Origin: Nostoc sp. PCC 7107 | Lineage (GTDB): Bacteria > Cyanobacteriota > Cyanobacteriia > Cyanobacteriales > Nostocaceae | Assembly (NCBI RefSeq): GCF_000316625.1 | Contig: NC_019676.1 | Location: 3,118,501 to 3,182,500, forward strand | Reading direction: 5' to 3' | DNA: 64,000 bases | Shown: positions 53,782-63,069 of the stretch, in pieces | Layout: the number at the start of each line of letters is the position of its first letter | Position numbering within the stretch: the first letter of the stretch is position 1 | Position numbers and translations under genes: made by a program | Notes under the pieces: model-generated | Databases searched by the model: none | What the model saw: only the letters and a program-made list of their open reading frames with translations | What the model was told of the DNA's origin: nothing

Positions 53782-54195
53782 ACCTGTTTTCATAATCATA
53801 AAAGTTGGAATTCTTAACCGTAAATGCTCTCATAATAATACTTGTAAATATTATTGTGCGTGGATTTGCGGTTTTTATTAAGTTCTGATTTTTGTTAAAA
53901 ATTATGTTTGAGTATAGCCCTCTTCTGTCACTCTCCGGGAGGGCGATCGCAAGAAGCCTGATGAGGCAATCAATACAAGCTATACTATTAGAAAAAAATG
54001 GGTCTTGTATTTGTTATTAGAAAAGAATCGCGCGTAGGCTTAGCCCGTCGTAGACATCGCTTGCTATACAAAAGCTCTAGAATCCAGAAATGGCAAATGT
54101 TTTCGGAAAGTGACAAAAAAGGGGTATTTAACCGTCGACATAACATAGAGTAGGCAACGTCTTAACTTTAAATTACTTTACAAAGGTGCTAAAAA
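53782..54195. other. Spacer with dispersed repeats
   Basis: 414 bp between the ThDP-enzyme gene and the 86-aa gene. Holds an HIP1 site, the GC-rich repeat GCGCGTAGGCTTAGCCCGTCG at about 54030-54050 and AT-rich hairpins. No gene supported. Confidence 0.5.
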
Positions 54196-54456
54196 ATGGG
54201 TCGCTTAAATCCCTACACCCTACAAATGCAAATTACTCGGATGTTTGACCAAGGACAATCATTTTTCGCCACAACTAAAGTCCAGGAATGGTTAAAAGAA
54301 CGCAATCAAAACCCCTTAGATTACGATATTATTTTTCACCAAAAACCTGCACCTCCTGGTTCTAAAGAGGTCATAGCCATCGAAATTGAATTACGGCGTA
54401 AAGATGGACAACCTGTAGATTCTTGGTTACAAGAACAAGCTAATCTTCATGCTTAA
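54196..54456 (+). CDS. Small conserved cyanobacterial protein (86 aa)
   Basis: MGRLNPYTLQMQITRMFDQG, then KVQEWLKERNQNPLDYDIIFHQKPAPPG and an acidic AIEIELRRKDGQPVDSWLQEQ. Soluble, mixed alpha/beta. Good ATG after AGGTGCTAAAAA. Family unknown to me; the even pattern and its own terminator support a real gene. Confidence 0.7.
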   Translation: MGRLNPYTLQMQITRMFDQGQSFFATTKVQEWLKERNQNPLDYDIIFHQKPAPPGSKEVIAIEIELRRKDGQPVDSWLQEQANLHA

Positions 54457-54486
54457 TTGACTGAAATGATCAGCATGATTCTGTAG

Positions 54487-54513
54487 GGTGGGCAAAAGTT
54501 TGCCCACCTTATT
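54487..54513 (+). terminator. Terminator after the 86-aa gene
   Basis: GGTGGGCAAA/TTTGCCCACC (54487-54496 with 54499-54508), 10 bp, then TTATTATTT. The same GGTGGG-type stem follows tkt. Confidence 0.75.
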
Positions 54514-54605
54514 ATTTAATCAGGACTTACGTATGGGTAACAGAAAATCGCACCCTAGAGAACACAGAGAAATAAAAGTTTCAGAGTGTTTTTGTGTCAG
54601 TCCGA

Positions 54606-55724
54606 TTAATGATGATGGTGGTGATGATGATGCTCACTTGATTGATGACTAACTACCAAAGCTTGTTCTGACAATAATTCTGCAATATGAGAGTTTGCCC
54701 ATTCTGCGGCCATTGCCAAGAATTCTGTATGGTCGTTAACACAAGCCATCTGCACATAATCCACACCAGAAGATTGCTTTTCTAAAGCATGAATAATGTG
54801 GTGGACATCTAACAAAGTTTCATGGTTTTCTGTAGCGAAACCAATGGGCATAAATATGATGATTTTCGCACCTAATTGAATCAGGTTTTTGGCAGCTTGT
54901 TCGGCGTTAGGCTGTGTCCATTCAATGAGAGGTGTATCGTGATTCAACCAACCCACCGATATTAGAGGATAGCGGGTAATCAATTTATCTCTAACTAAAT
55001 CGTAGAGTGCTTGACTTTCGGTTATCCCAGATGTAAAGCCTTTAGCTTTATGGGGACAACCGTGATTCATTAACACAATCCCGATTTGAGAAGGTAGGTA
55101 AGTTGCAGCGAAATCAGCGTTGATTTTCTCCTCAACTAGATGCGCCATCAAATCAATGTAGGCTGGTTCGTTGTAAAAAGAAGGAATATAACGCTGTCCT
55201 TTTAACCAATGTTCTTCACCATCAGCTATCTCAGCTAGAGCATTATTCACTTGCTCGATCGCAATCCCACTAGTAAAAATCGAATCTACCACCAACAATG
55301 GGTAAATTAGCAGCTTGTCAAACCCTTGGCTATGGATTTCGGCTAAAACTTGCTTGGGAAGGAATGGCGCACAGAAGTTAAAAGCTTTGAATACTTTAAC
55401 GCGATCGCCCCACTTCGCCTGTAAATTTTGCTCAATTCCGGCTCGTTGCTGTTCAAATATGGCGTTGTGTGGCGAAATAAAATCGTGGTGTGTATGACCC
55501 CATTCATGGCGGTCAAATAGCGCCAACAGCTTTGCCAGGGGAGGATAAATCCAAGTTGGGACAGGGGCGAATTTTGCTGTTAGTAAATTTAAAGCCTGTT
55601 CATTATAATTGGCGAAATCTTCGTAGCTTTCGACTTCACCATAACCCATCAGTAATACAGCTACACGGTCTTGACCTGGTAGATGCTCGTGGGTGTGTTG
55701 CAATTTTTCTGGCGTAGCAACCAC
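54606..55724 (-). CDS. Ferrochelatase-family protein with poly-His tail
   Basis: A 372-residue class II chelatase-like protein: VAVLLMGYGEVESYEDF at the start, KVFKAFNFCAPFLPKQVLAEIHSQG, YPLLVVDSIFTSGIAIEQVN, and VLMNHGCPHKAKGFTSG (His in NHG). The order fits ferrochelatase, but the identity is distant and the usual C-terminal CAB membrane segment of cyanobacterial HemH is missing. The protein ends in eight His (codons mix CAT and CAC), a natural metal-binding tail. It could insert another metal or serve in metal storage. Ferrochelatase itself may be encoded elsewhere. Confidence 0.75.
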   Translation of the reverse strand: MVATPEKLQHTHEHLPGQDRVAVLLMGYGEVESYEDFANYNEQALNLLTAKFAPVPTWIYPPLAKLLALFDRHEWGHTHHDFISPHNAIFEQQRAGIEQNLQAKWGDRVKVFKAFNFCAPFLPKQVLAEIHSQGFDKLLIYPLLVVDSIFTSGIAIEQVNNALAEIADGEEHWLKGQRYIPSFYNEPAYIDLMAHLVEEKINADFAATYLPSQIGIVLMNHGCPHKAKGFTSGITESQALYDLVRDKLITRYPLISVGWLNHDTPLIEWTQPNAEQAAKNLIQLGAKIIIFMPIGFATENHETLLDVHHIIHALEKQSSGVDYVQMACVNDHTEFLAMAAEWANSHIAELLSEQALVVSHQSSEHHHHHHHH

Positions 55725-56087
55725 AGTAAATTCCTCAATATAAACCAGAGTAAAGCGTCAGAGCTAGATAATAGCTCTATGTATTTTTCTGGATCATAAA
55801 TCATTATCCCTTCCAGGGGGATAGGATAAGCATAAAATTAACAACAATACTTCAAAAGACATACTTAGAGTTAATCCCAGATACTGAGTATGCCAAAATA
55901 ATTACTTATTATCCTAGAGGAACATCTGTTAAACCAAGATTTCACTAATTTTCCCTATATATGACGATAAAGATTTCGGGTAACTTTTGAAACATATTAA
56001 ACACAGGTAAATACTTAAATAAAAAATCTAGATTAAAGACAAAAAACTCCATCTTCCGCAAGAGAAACTTGTGAGCATAAAAGATAA
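55725..56087. other. Divergent spacer upstream of the chelatase-like gene
   Basis: 363 bp. Contains AGAGCTA-GATAA-TAGCTCT (about 55758-55776) and nested palindromes TTATCC...GGATAA with TATCCC...GGGGATA at about 55805-55830, near the chelatase-like start. No cobalamin riboswitch or recognisable Fur/Zur box was seen. Confidence 0.45.
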
Positions 56088-56630
56088 ATGATGATCATCA
56101 TTTGCCCTGGCATCCATGAACCAGAAATAACTGATAGTTTTATTTCAGACTGGTTAAGCCAAACTACAGTCAAGACAATGGTTTTTCCCGGACAAGGTGT
56201 TTTAGCGTTATCAGCCCCGCACATTTTGCAGTTTTTAGGCGATCGCTTACAACATCAACGCAACTCTCCTGTTGTATTTATTAGCTTCAGTGCGGGAGTA
56301 GTGGGAGCGATCGCCGCCGCCTGGAACTGGCAAATCTTGGGAGGACAAGTCAAAGCGTTTATTGCTATAGATGGATGGGGTGTGCCTTTATGGGGGAATT
56401 TTCCTATTCATCGCCTGAGCCACGATTATTTTACACATTGGAGTTCCTTATTGCTGGGTAGTGGGCATAATAATTTTTACGCAGAACCAGCCGTTGAGCA
56501 TTTATCTATGTGGCGATCGCCTCAAAATGTTCAAGGTTGGTGGGTAAACTCTGATTGTCAGGGTTATCCTCAAAAAATGCCCTTGACTGCTGCCGAGTTT
56601 TTGCATTTATTGGTCAAGCGCTATGAATAA
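56088..56630 (+). CDS. Alpha/beta-hydrolase-like protein
   Basis: A 180-residue protein with an alpha/beta-hydrolase core: IIICPGIHEPE at the start and a nucleophile elbow VFISFSAGVVGAIAAAW (S-F-S-A-G) near 65-82. A late His lies in the region before LLVKRYE. It is short for the family, and the acid residue is unclear. Function unknown. Confidence 0.65.
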   Translation: MMIIICPGIHEPEITDSFISDWLSQTTVKTMVFPGQGVLALSAPHILQFLGDRLQHQRNSPVVFISFSAGVVGAIAAAWNWQILGGQVKAFIAIDGWGVPLWGNFPIHRLSHDYFTHWSSLLLGSGHNNFYAEPAVEHLSMWRSPQNVQGWWVNSDCQGYPQKMPLTAAEFLHLLVKRYE

Positions 56631-56688
56631 AAATAGTCCGGAAAACAGTTTAGGGCAACAGGAGTGAGAAATAGAAGAGGCAAAAGAA

Positions 56689-56723
56689 TTTTAGATTTTG
56701 GATTGGCGATTTTAAATTTTCGA
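56689..56723. repeat. Heptamer STRR array
   Basis: TTTTAGA, TTTTGGA, TTGGCGA, TTTTAAA, TTTTCGA in phase. A second run TCATACT, TCATACT, TCATGCT lies at 56763-56783. Confidence 0.7.
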
Positions 56724-56826
56724 TTGTTTCATCCAGAATCGAAGTACCAGAAAGCTAAAATTTCATACTTCATACTTCATGCTTTTTTCTGCCCCATCTA
56801 CCCTAGTCGTTATCACTAAGTAACCG

Positions 56827-58089
56827 ATGTTTCCTACCGAACCTGCTGCTGTAAATAATGGGTTTAGCGCACTGCTAAAAAATCGTGGTTTCATGCTCCT
56901 GTGGATTGGGCAACTCATTTCCCAGTTGGCAGATAAAGTCTTCTTTGTTTTGATGATTGCCTTGCTGGAATTTTATCCAGCCCCACCAGGATTAGCCGAA
57001 AACTCGATGTACTCAACCTTGATGGTGGCATTTACCATCCCCGCCATTTTGTTTGGTTCTGCGGGTGGTGTGTTTGTTGATCGGTTGCCCAAAAAGCTAA
57101 TTATGGTAGGCTCCGATATTGTGCGTGGGCTATTAACATTGTGTCTGCCCTTTTTGCCAAGGGAATTTTTTATTTTGTTACTTCTCACCTTTGCCATCTC
57201 CACAGTTACTCAGTTCTTTGCCCCCGCAGAACAAGCCGCAATCCCTCTATTAGTCCGCCGAGAAAATTTAATGGCTGCCAATGCCTTGTTTAGCAGCACC
57301 ATGATGGGGGCGTTGATAGTTGGCTTTGCTATTGGAGAGCCGATTTTAAGCTGGGCAAAAACCTTAATGGGAGAAGAGTACGGTCAAGAGATTATCGTTG
57401 GTGGACTATATATTTTATCGGGTGCCATTATGCAGCCGATCAAGTTTAAAGAACACAAACCTCATCAAGAACTACAAGCTTCTGTCAACCCTTGGGCTGA
57501 ATTCACAGAAAGTGTCCGCTACCTCAAGAAAAACCGCTTAGTCTTAAATGCCATGCTGCAACTCACCACGTTATATTGTGTGTTCGCAGCTTTAACCGTA
57601 CTAACAATTCGATTAGCAGAAGACTTTGGCTTAAAAGAAAAACAATTTGGCTTTTTCTTAGCAGCAGCCGGGGTAGGGATGGTGATGGGTGCTGGGATTT
57701 TAGGTCACTGGGGTGATAAATTGCACCATAAACCCCTACCTTTAATTGGGTTCTTAGCAATGGCAATGGTTTTGGGAGTATTCACATTTACCCATAATTT
57801 AATGCTGGCACTGGGACTGTGTGCATTCTTGGGTATAGGCGCTTCTTTCATTGGCGTACCTATGCAAACTTTGATTCAGCAGCAAACACCACCAACCATG
57901 CACGGCAAAGTATTTGGTTTTCAAAACCATGCCGTCAATATTGCTTTATCAGTACCTTTAGCAATTACTGGCCCTTTAACAGATGTGTTGGGCTTGCGGG
58001 TTGTTCTCGTCACAATGAGTGTTGTTGTGGCGGCCGTTGGTGTTTGGGCATGGCAAAATACCCGCAGAGTTTTACAAGATGTAATTTAA
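56827..58089 (+). CDS. MFS transporter
   Basis: A 420-residue membrane protein with about 12 hydrophobic segments and an MFS-type loop DRLPKKLIMVGSDIVRG between segments 2 and 3. A gap near 185-235 (KEHKPHQEL) marks the central loop. Related to the MFS group with MFS_3-like patterns; substrate unknown. Own terminator downstream. Confidence 0.88.
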   Translation: MFPTEPAAVNNGFSALLKNRGFMLLWIGQLISQLADKVFFVLMIALLEFYPAPPGLAENSMYSTLMVAFTIPAILFGSAGGVFVDRLPKKLIMVGSDIVRGLLTLCLPFLPREFFILLLLTFAISTVTQFFAPAEQAAIPLLVRRENLMAANALFSSTMMGALIVGFAIGEPILSWAKTLMGEEYGQEIIVGGLYILSGAIMQPIKFKEHKPHQELQASVNPWAEFTESVRYLKKNRLVLNAMLQLTTLYCVFAALTVLTIRLAEDFGLKEKQFGFFLAAAGVGMVMGAGILGHWGDKLHHKPLPLIGFLAMAMVLGVFTFTHNLMLALGLCAFLGIGASFIGVPMQTLIQQQTPPTMHGKVFGFQNHAVNIALSVPLAITGPLTDVLGLRVVLVTMSVVVAAVGVWAWQNTRRVLQDVI

Positions 58090-58119
58090 AAAGCTTGATT
58101 GTCTATGATGATAGATAGT

Positions 58120-58152
58120 TAGCTTTGTTGATGAAAACAAGAGCTATTTTTT
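58120..58152 (+). terminator. Terminator after the MFS gene
   Basis: Imperfect stem TAGCT...TGTT/AACA...AGCTA (58120-58146), then TTTTTT. Confidence 0.65.
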
Positions 58153-58323
58153 AGTTCATATTTTTAAGCAATTTATTGATAACGAACAAATTTATCTGTT
58201 TGTAACTTCTATCTTCTGATTGATATTTAAAAATCAATAAGCATTTAACCTAACTTTTCTATTAAAATGAAATCTTAAATACAGAATAGAAGCGTCAACT
58301 TAGCTATTATCTGAGGTTCGACC

Positions 58324-60219
58324 GTGACCTTGAGCTTGCCTTCCCCGATTAGTCCTGCAAAAACCGAGAATCAAAACCAGTCTACTGCTCAACCGTCAGT
58401 TGTGACACCCCAACGGGCAACTGGTGGTTTCGCTTTACTCGATAGTCTTCTACGCCACGGCGTTGAGTATATTTTTGGTTATCCCGGTGGAGCAATCCTA
58501 CCGATTTACGATGATTTATACAAAGTGGAATCCACTGGTGCGCTGAAGCACATCCTAGTGCGGCACGAACAAGGCGCAGCCCACGCCGCAGATGGCTATG
58601 CCCGTGCCACTGGGAAGGTAGGAGTTTGTTTTGGTACTTCTGGCCCTGGTGCAACAAACTTGGTGACAGGTATCGCTACAGCTTATATGGATTCGATTCC
58701 AATGGTTGTGGTAACAGGACAAGTCCCCCGTAAAATGATCGGTACAGATGCGTTTCAAGAAACCGATATTTACGGTATTACTTTACCCATAGTCAAGCAC
58801 TCTTATGTAGTACGCGATCCCAAAGACATGGCGCGAATTGTGGCTGAAGCATTCCACATCGCCAGCACGGGACGGCCAGGGCCAGTTTTAATTGATGTCC
58901 CCAAAGATGTGGCATTTGAAGAATTTGATTATGTCCCAATAGAACCAGGGACAGTCAAATTACCGGGATATCGCCCCACAGTTAAGGGAAATCCCCGCCA
59001 AGTCAATGCGGCAATTAAGTTAATTAAAGAAAGCCGTCGCCCATTGCTGTATGTTGGTGGTGGGGCGATCGCGGCTAATGCCCATGAAGAAGTTCTCCAA
59101 TTAGCTGAGTTATTTAATATTCCTGTCACCACTACATTGATGGGGATTGGGGCATTTGACGAACATCATCCGCTATCTTTGGGGATGTTGGGAATGCACG
59201 GTACAGCCTACGCTAACTTTGCCGTAAGTGATTGTGATTTGCTCATTTGTGTAGGCGCAAGATTTGACGATCGCGTAACGGGTAAACTAGACGAATTTGC
59301 TTCTCGCGCCAAAGTTATCCACATTGATATTGACCCAGCGGAAGTAGGTAAAAACCGCATTCCTGAAGTGCCTATTGTGGGCGATGTCCGCAACGTCTTA
59401 GTTGACTTATTGCGCCGCTTTAAGCAATCAGGTGCCAAACCTACACCCAATCAAAACCAAGAATGGCTGAATTTAATTAATCGTTGGCGGGAAGAATATC
59501 CGTTAGTTGTGCCGCAACACCCCGACAGCATCTCACCCCAAGAAGCAATTGTTGAAGTTAGTCGTCAAGCACCTCACGCCTTCTACACTACAGATGTCGG
59601 TCAGCATCAAATGTGGGCGGCGCAATTCCTCAAGAACGGGCCACGGCGGTGGATTTCCAGTGCAGGCTTAGGAACGATGGGTTTTGGCTTACCGGCGGCG
59701 ATTGGTGCCAAAGTTGCCTTCCCCAATGATGAAGTTATCTGTATCAGCGGCGATGCTAGTTTCCAAATGTGTTTACAAGAATTGGGAACAGCAGCACAGT
59801 ATAGCATTAATGTCAAGGTTGTAATTGTCAACAACGGCTGGCAGGGAATGGTACGCCAGTGGCAACAAGCTTTCCACGGCGAACGTTACTCTTGCTCAAA
59901 TATGGAAGTTGGGATGCCAGATATTGAATTGTTGGCTAAGGCTTATGGTATCAAAGGTATTGTTGTAAAGGAACGGGCGCAATTAAAAGATGCGATCGCC
60001 GAAATGTTAGCACATAACGGCCCCGTCCTTTTGAATGTCCACGTTACCAGAGACGAAAACTGCTATCCAATGGTAGCCCCAGGTAAGAGCAATGGGCAGA
60101 TGGTAGGCTTACCCAAGCAACCACCAAAAAGCTCTTTAGAGCCAGTTTGTTGTAGTCACTGCGGTAGCATGAATGCGCCTAACCATAACTTCTGCGCTGA
60201 GTGTGGGACGAAGCTGTAA
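58324..60219 (+). CDS. ilvB: Acetolactate synthase large subunit with C-terminal zinc ribbon
   Basis: Condenses two pyruvates (or pyruvate with 2-ketobutyrate) in valine/leucine/isoleucine synthesis. The 631-residue protein has the ThDP/FAD AHAS motifs: [60 protein letters not shown], and [29 protein letters not shown]. It ends in a CSHC...CAEC four-Cys ribbon, beyond the normal AHAS end. GTG start at 58324 with TGAGG upstream. Regulatory subunit IlvN is not adjacent. Confidence 0.95.
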   Translation: MTLSLPSPISPAKTENQNQSTAQPSVVTPQRATGGFALLDSLLRHGVEYIFGYPGGAILPIYDDLYKVESTGALKHILVRHEQGAAHAADGYARATGKVGVCFGTSGPGATNLVTGIATAYMDSIPMVVVTGQVPRKMIGTDAFQETDIYGITLPIVKHSYVVRDPKDMARIVAEAFHIASTGRPGPVLIDVPKDVAFEEFDYVPIEPGTVKLPGYRPTVKGNPRQVNAAIKLIKESRRPLLYVGGGAIAANAHEEVLQLAELFNIPVTTTLMGIGAFDEHHPLSLGMLGMHGTAYANFAVSDCDLLICVGARFDDRVTGKLDEFASRAKVIHIDIDPAEVGKNRIPEVPIVGDVRNVLVDLLRRFKQSGAKPTPNQNQEWLNLINRWREEYPLVVPQHPDSISPQEAIVEVSRQAPHAFYTTDVGQHQMWAAQFLKNGPRRWISSAGLGTMGFGLPAAIGAKVAFPNDEVICISGDASFQMCLQELGTAAQYSINVKVVIVNNGWQGMVRQWQQAFHGERYSCSNMEVGMPDIELLAKAYGIKGIVVKERAQLKDAIAEMLAHNGPVLLNVHVTRDENCYPMVAPGKSNGQMVGLPKQPPKSSLEPVCCSHCGSMNAPNHNFCAECGTKL

Positions 60220-60235
60220 ATCAGGGCGTGTACGT

Positions 60236-60268
60236 GTGGAGAAAGTTTTGCATAAGGGCTTTCTCCAC
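60236..60268 (+). terminator. Hairpin after ilvB
   Basis: GTGGAGAAAG/CTTTCTCCAC (60236-60245 with 60259-60268), 10-bp perfect stem, 13-nt loop, weak T-run. Likely the end of the ilvB transcript. A dispersed CGCAAAGGGGCGCGGAGG repeat follows at 60290-60320. Confidence 0.6.
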
Positions 60269-60324
60269 TACATATTCTTTGAGGTTTTTAACGCAAAGGG
60301 GCGCGGAGGTACGCGAAGTTTAAT

Positions 60325-61359
60325 TCAATAAGGATCGGAATTAAATTTGCCGCGTTTGACACTTCTAAAGTAATAACCTCGATTTGGTGGGTTTCTTAGG
60401 TCGAATGTTTCACCGCTGGGAATTCGCCAAATTTTATAATCATGGTAAGTTAGGGGCGTTCGGGGTTTACAGACTTCTGGCGGGTGGTCTCCTAATACAA
60501 AATAGGCGGCATTTCTTCCCATCACTTTGATGAGGCCATACTTATCTACGACAACTGAGGTTTCCTCACTAATAGCGATGCCTAAAACACGTTTAGCTTT
60601 GCCATCTTGAATTTGCCTGGCAATGAAAGCCATAATTCGACCCATGCGTTTGCGGCTATCAAAGTGGGTATCGATGATGGTTCCGCGCAAATGACCCCAT
60701 TGAAAAAAATCATAAGTAAAGGTGATATTTTGATAGGGGTCTTCGAGGATTTCTCTAGTTTCGATGCTGTCTTCACAGGCGCAAGAATCATAAATATACT
60801 CACTGTGAATCATGGCACCTGCACTAGTTCCACCAATGGCACCGCCTCTAGTGTAGACTTCTCGGACGGCATTTTCTAGTTTGGTGTTTTTCCAACTGCG
60901 GATGTATTGGCATTGGTCGCCACCAGCAAAGAAAACTACGCCAGCTTTTCGGACTTTTTCGACAATATCATCTCGATTAGCATCTTGGCGGTTGCTAATG
61001 ATGAGAGTTCTGACAGAGTTCACACCTCTCATACCATAGATGAGGTGATTATAATCATCACTGCCATAAGTACGGAGAACTACCACATCAACTTTCGTAG
61101 CGTTGCTATTCCCTCCCCTAACTTGGTCGATCATCCATTGAATGGCCTTCTCGACATCAGGGCCGCCGCCGCCTAAGTTCAGTACTGGGCCAGCCAATCG
61201 GGGAAGGAGGGAAACAGGCGAAACAACGTCTACAGTGTTGTCAATGAAGTGGCGTTTCAGGTATGCTGTAAGACGGGTTATTAAACTGGCACCCATCCTT
61301 AACAACACAGTTCCCAAATTCTTCCAGAACTTTGCTATATCTGGGAATGCCTTCGTCAT
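60325..61359 (-). CDS. S51-family peptidase (cyanophycinase-like)
   Basis: A 344-residue protein of the S51 class: LNLGGGGPDVEKAIQWM near 61-76, VVFFAGGDQCQYI, the nucleophile elbow GGTSAGAM with Ser179, and DTHFDSRKRMGRIMAF. Compared with CphB (about 270-280 residues) it has about 60 extra N-terminal residues with an amphipathic helix and a longer C end. The Ser and His/Asp-type residues are present, so it should be a peptidase, but cyanophycin as substrate is uncertain. Confidence 0.82.
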   Translation of the reverse strand: MTKAFPDIAKFWKNLGTVLLRMGASLITRLTAYLKRHFIDNTVDVVSPVSLLPRLAGPVLNLGGGGPDVEKAIQWMIDQVRGGNSNATKVDVVVLRTYGSDDYNHLIYGMRGVNSVRTLIISNRQDANRDDIVEKVRKAGVVFFAGGDQCQYIRSWKNTKLENAVREVYTRGGAIGGTSAGAMIHSEYIYDSCACEDSIETREILEDPYQNITFTYDFFQWGHLRGTIIDTHFDSRKRMGRIMAFIARQIQDGKAKRVLGIAISEETSVVVDKYGLIKVMGRNAAYFVLGDHPPEVCKPRTPLTYHDYKIWRIPSGETFDLRNPPNRGYYFRSVKRGKFNSDPY

Positions 61360-61523
61360 ACTAAGTTATTAGAGCAAACTGCATTTACTGTTTACTCTCG
61401 CATCAGAAGGCTTGATATTCCCAGCGTACAGGGCTTGTAATGTTTTTTAACGCCAAATTATCCAGAGTAATCATTTATTCTCTGCACCTCTGGGCAGTAT
61501 CCTCAGTTTTACTTGGTGTTTGA

Positions 61524-62711
61524 TTACCAGATAACTTGCGCTCGCTCCTGCATAACTCGCTGATAAACTGATTCTGTTTGCTGGGCTAAATTTGGCCAGC
61601 TAAAGCGACGTTCTAAATCTTCATAAGCGTTATCTACCAGCCATTGCCGATATCCGGGGTTTTTCAAAACCTCTAAAATTCCCCATGCTAAAGAATCAGG
61701 ATTATTTACCCAGGTAACAATACCAGTTTTGGTATGCTGCACAACTTCTGGAAAACCCCCCGTATCGGAAACTACTACCGGAACACGAGACGCAAAACTT
61801 TCTAAAGCCACAATACCAAAGGGTTCGTAGAAACTGGGAAATACGGCACAGTCGGCAATTGTTTGAAATTTATCTAAGTATTCATCAGATAAGAAACCTG
61901 TAAAATAGCATTTATCCCAAATTCCTAGATCTGCGGCTTGTTGTTTGAGATGATCAGTATTACCGCCACCAATAATCACAAATTTAACGTAACCACCCAT
62001 TTGGTCAAGTACCCTCGGTGCAGCATTTAATAATACTGGTACACCTTTTTCATGAGTCATCCGGCCGACATAGTAAACAATTTTTTCACCATCTTCGGCA
62101 AATTGACGGCGAAAATCTTGAGCATGAAAATCTTGATGATGCTGTTTTTTTTCGGGACGAATACCGTTATAAATGACATCGACTTTATTCCAAGGGCTGC
62201 GGAGGGCGCGTTCTACTTCTCGGCGCATATAGTCGGTACAAACGATAATTCGCCAAGCATCAAAAGCGAGTAAATTTTCTTTGCCGTGAATGTAATTTTG
62301 GATATCGTTATGAATACCGTTGTAGCGTCCGTATTCTGTAGCGTGGATGGTTGCTATTAGAGGAATTTTAAAAGTATGCTTAAGAGCGATCGCCGCATCA
62401 CCCACTAACCAATCATGGGCATGGATTAAATCAAATGGCCCTTCTTCTAAAATTAACTTACCACCGTGATGTCCCATGCTTTGGTTGAGATTGACAACCC
62501 AGTGAAAAAAGTCATTACTATGTCCTACAGGAACTCGATGTACGTTAATCCCCTCAACCATTTCATACATCGGCGCTTGACCGAACTCTACGGTAATCAA
62601 GTGAATTTCATGGCCTAGCTTGACGATTTCCGGGTACAACTCAGATACGTGTCTAGCAATACCTCCGACTATTCTTGGGGGAAATTCCCAACTTAATACA
62701 AGTATTTTCAT
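61524..62711 (-). CDS. GT4 glycosyltransferase (glycogen/starch synthase-like fold)
   Basis: A 395-residue GT-B enzyme: N-terminal LSWEFPPRIVGGIARHVSELYPEIVKLGHEIHLIT and HAHDWLV, C-terminal YVGRMTHEKGVPVLLNAAPRV and EPFGIVALESFASRVPVVVSDTGGFPE (key E-x7-E). The first motif and WEFPPRIVGGIARH are shared with GT4/GT5 starch-synthase-like enzymes, but length fits GT4. Acceptor unknown. An NtcA-type site lies 79 bp upstream with a -10 toward this gene. Confidence 0.88.
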   Translation of the reverse strand: MKILVLSWEFPPRIVGGIARHVSELYPEIVKLGHEIHLITVEFGQAPMYEMVEGINVHRVPVGHSNDFFHWVVNLNQSMGHHGGKLILEEGPFDLIHAHDWLVGDAAIALKHTFKIPLIATIHATEYGRYNGIHNDIQNYIHGKENLLAFDAWRIIVCTDYMRREVERALRSPWNKVDVIYNGIRPEKKQHHQDFHAQDFRRQFAEDGEKIVYYVGRMTHEKGVPVLLNAAPRVLDQMGGYVKFVIIGGGNTDHLKQQAADLGIWDKCYFTGFLSDEYLDKFQTIADCAVFPSFYEPFGIVALESFASRVPVVVSDTGGFPEVVQHTKTGIVTWVNNPDSLAWGILEVLKNPGYRQWLVDNAYEDLERRFSWPNLAQQTESVYQRVMQERAQVIW

Positions 62712-62762
62712 ATACTCAAGTCTCCAATTTTTTATAAATTTCTCAACAACTAGATTTATCTA

Positions 62763-62830
62763 AAAATACAAGGGGACGAAATCAATTGAGTAAGTATGTT
62801 TACTAAAGTTTTCTAATTTATTAATAATTT
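62763..62830. promoter_or_regulatory. Divergent NtcA-type promoter
   Basis: GTAAGTATGTTTAC (62790-62803) is an exact GTA-N8-TAC. Minus side: 21 nt to TATTTT (62768-62763), start near 62756, 45 nt before the GT4 gene. Plus side: 21 nt to TAATTT (62825-62830), start near 62837, leading to the orphan terminator at 62914-62943. Spacing is one short of the usual 22. Motif evidence only. Confidence 0.6.
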
Positions 62831-62836
62831 CTGGGA

Positions 62837-62943
62837 TAGATCACAGGTTACCAAGGTTGGTTAAATTCACAAATACCTGATGAAACTTATTAGATTAATT
62901 GATAAATGTCCCTAGGGGTATGAAGTCCCTTACCCCTCTTTTT
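62837..62943 (+). ncRNA. Candidate small RNA between the GT4 gene and lepA
   Basis: A plus-strand transcript of about 105 nt is predicted from the NtcA-type promoter to the hairpin AGGGGTA/TACCCCT (62914-62920 with 62931-62937), which is followed by CTTTTTA. No ORF of note lies between. The architecture is like NtcA-activated RNAs such as NsiR4, but I did not recognise that sequence. Confidence 0.4.
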
Positions 62944-62984
62944 AGTTCTATGCTTGTTTTCTAGGTGGAGTAAAAACCATCAGG

Positions 62985-63030
62985 ACATAAATAAAGGAAT
63001 GTCAAGAGAATCTTCCCTTAGACATTCCTT
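62985..63030 (-). terminator. Terminator after lepA
   Basis: AAGGAATGTC/GACATTCCTT (62994-63003 with 63021-63030), 10 bp, 17-nt loop; the minus strand then reads TTTATTTATG. It lies 40 bp after the lepA stop. Confidence 0.7.
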
Positions 63031-63069
63031 GTGATTTTCTTAGAGTATGCAGTTAATAACAGCTGCTAT

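Noticed and set aside
54606-54632. Poly-His tail as a cloning artefact
   Set aside because: Mixed His codons, embedded in ordinary chromosomal sequence with normal flanking genes; native.
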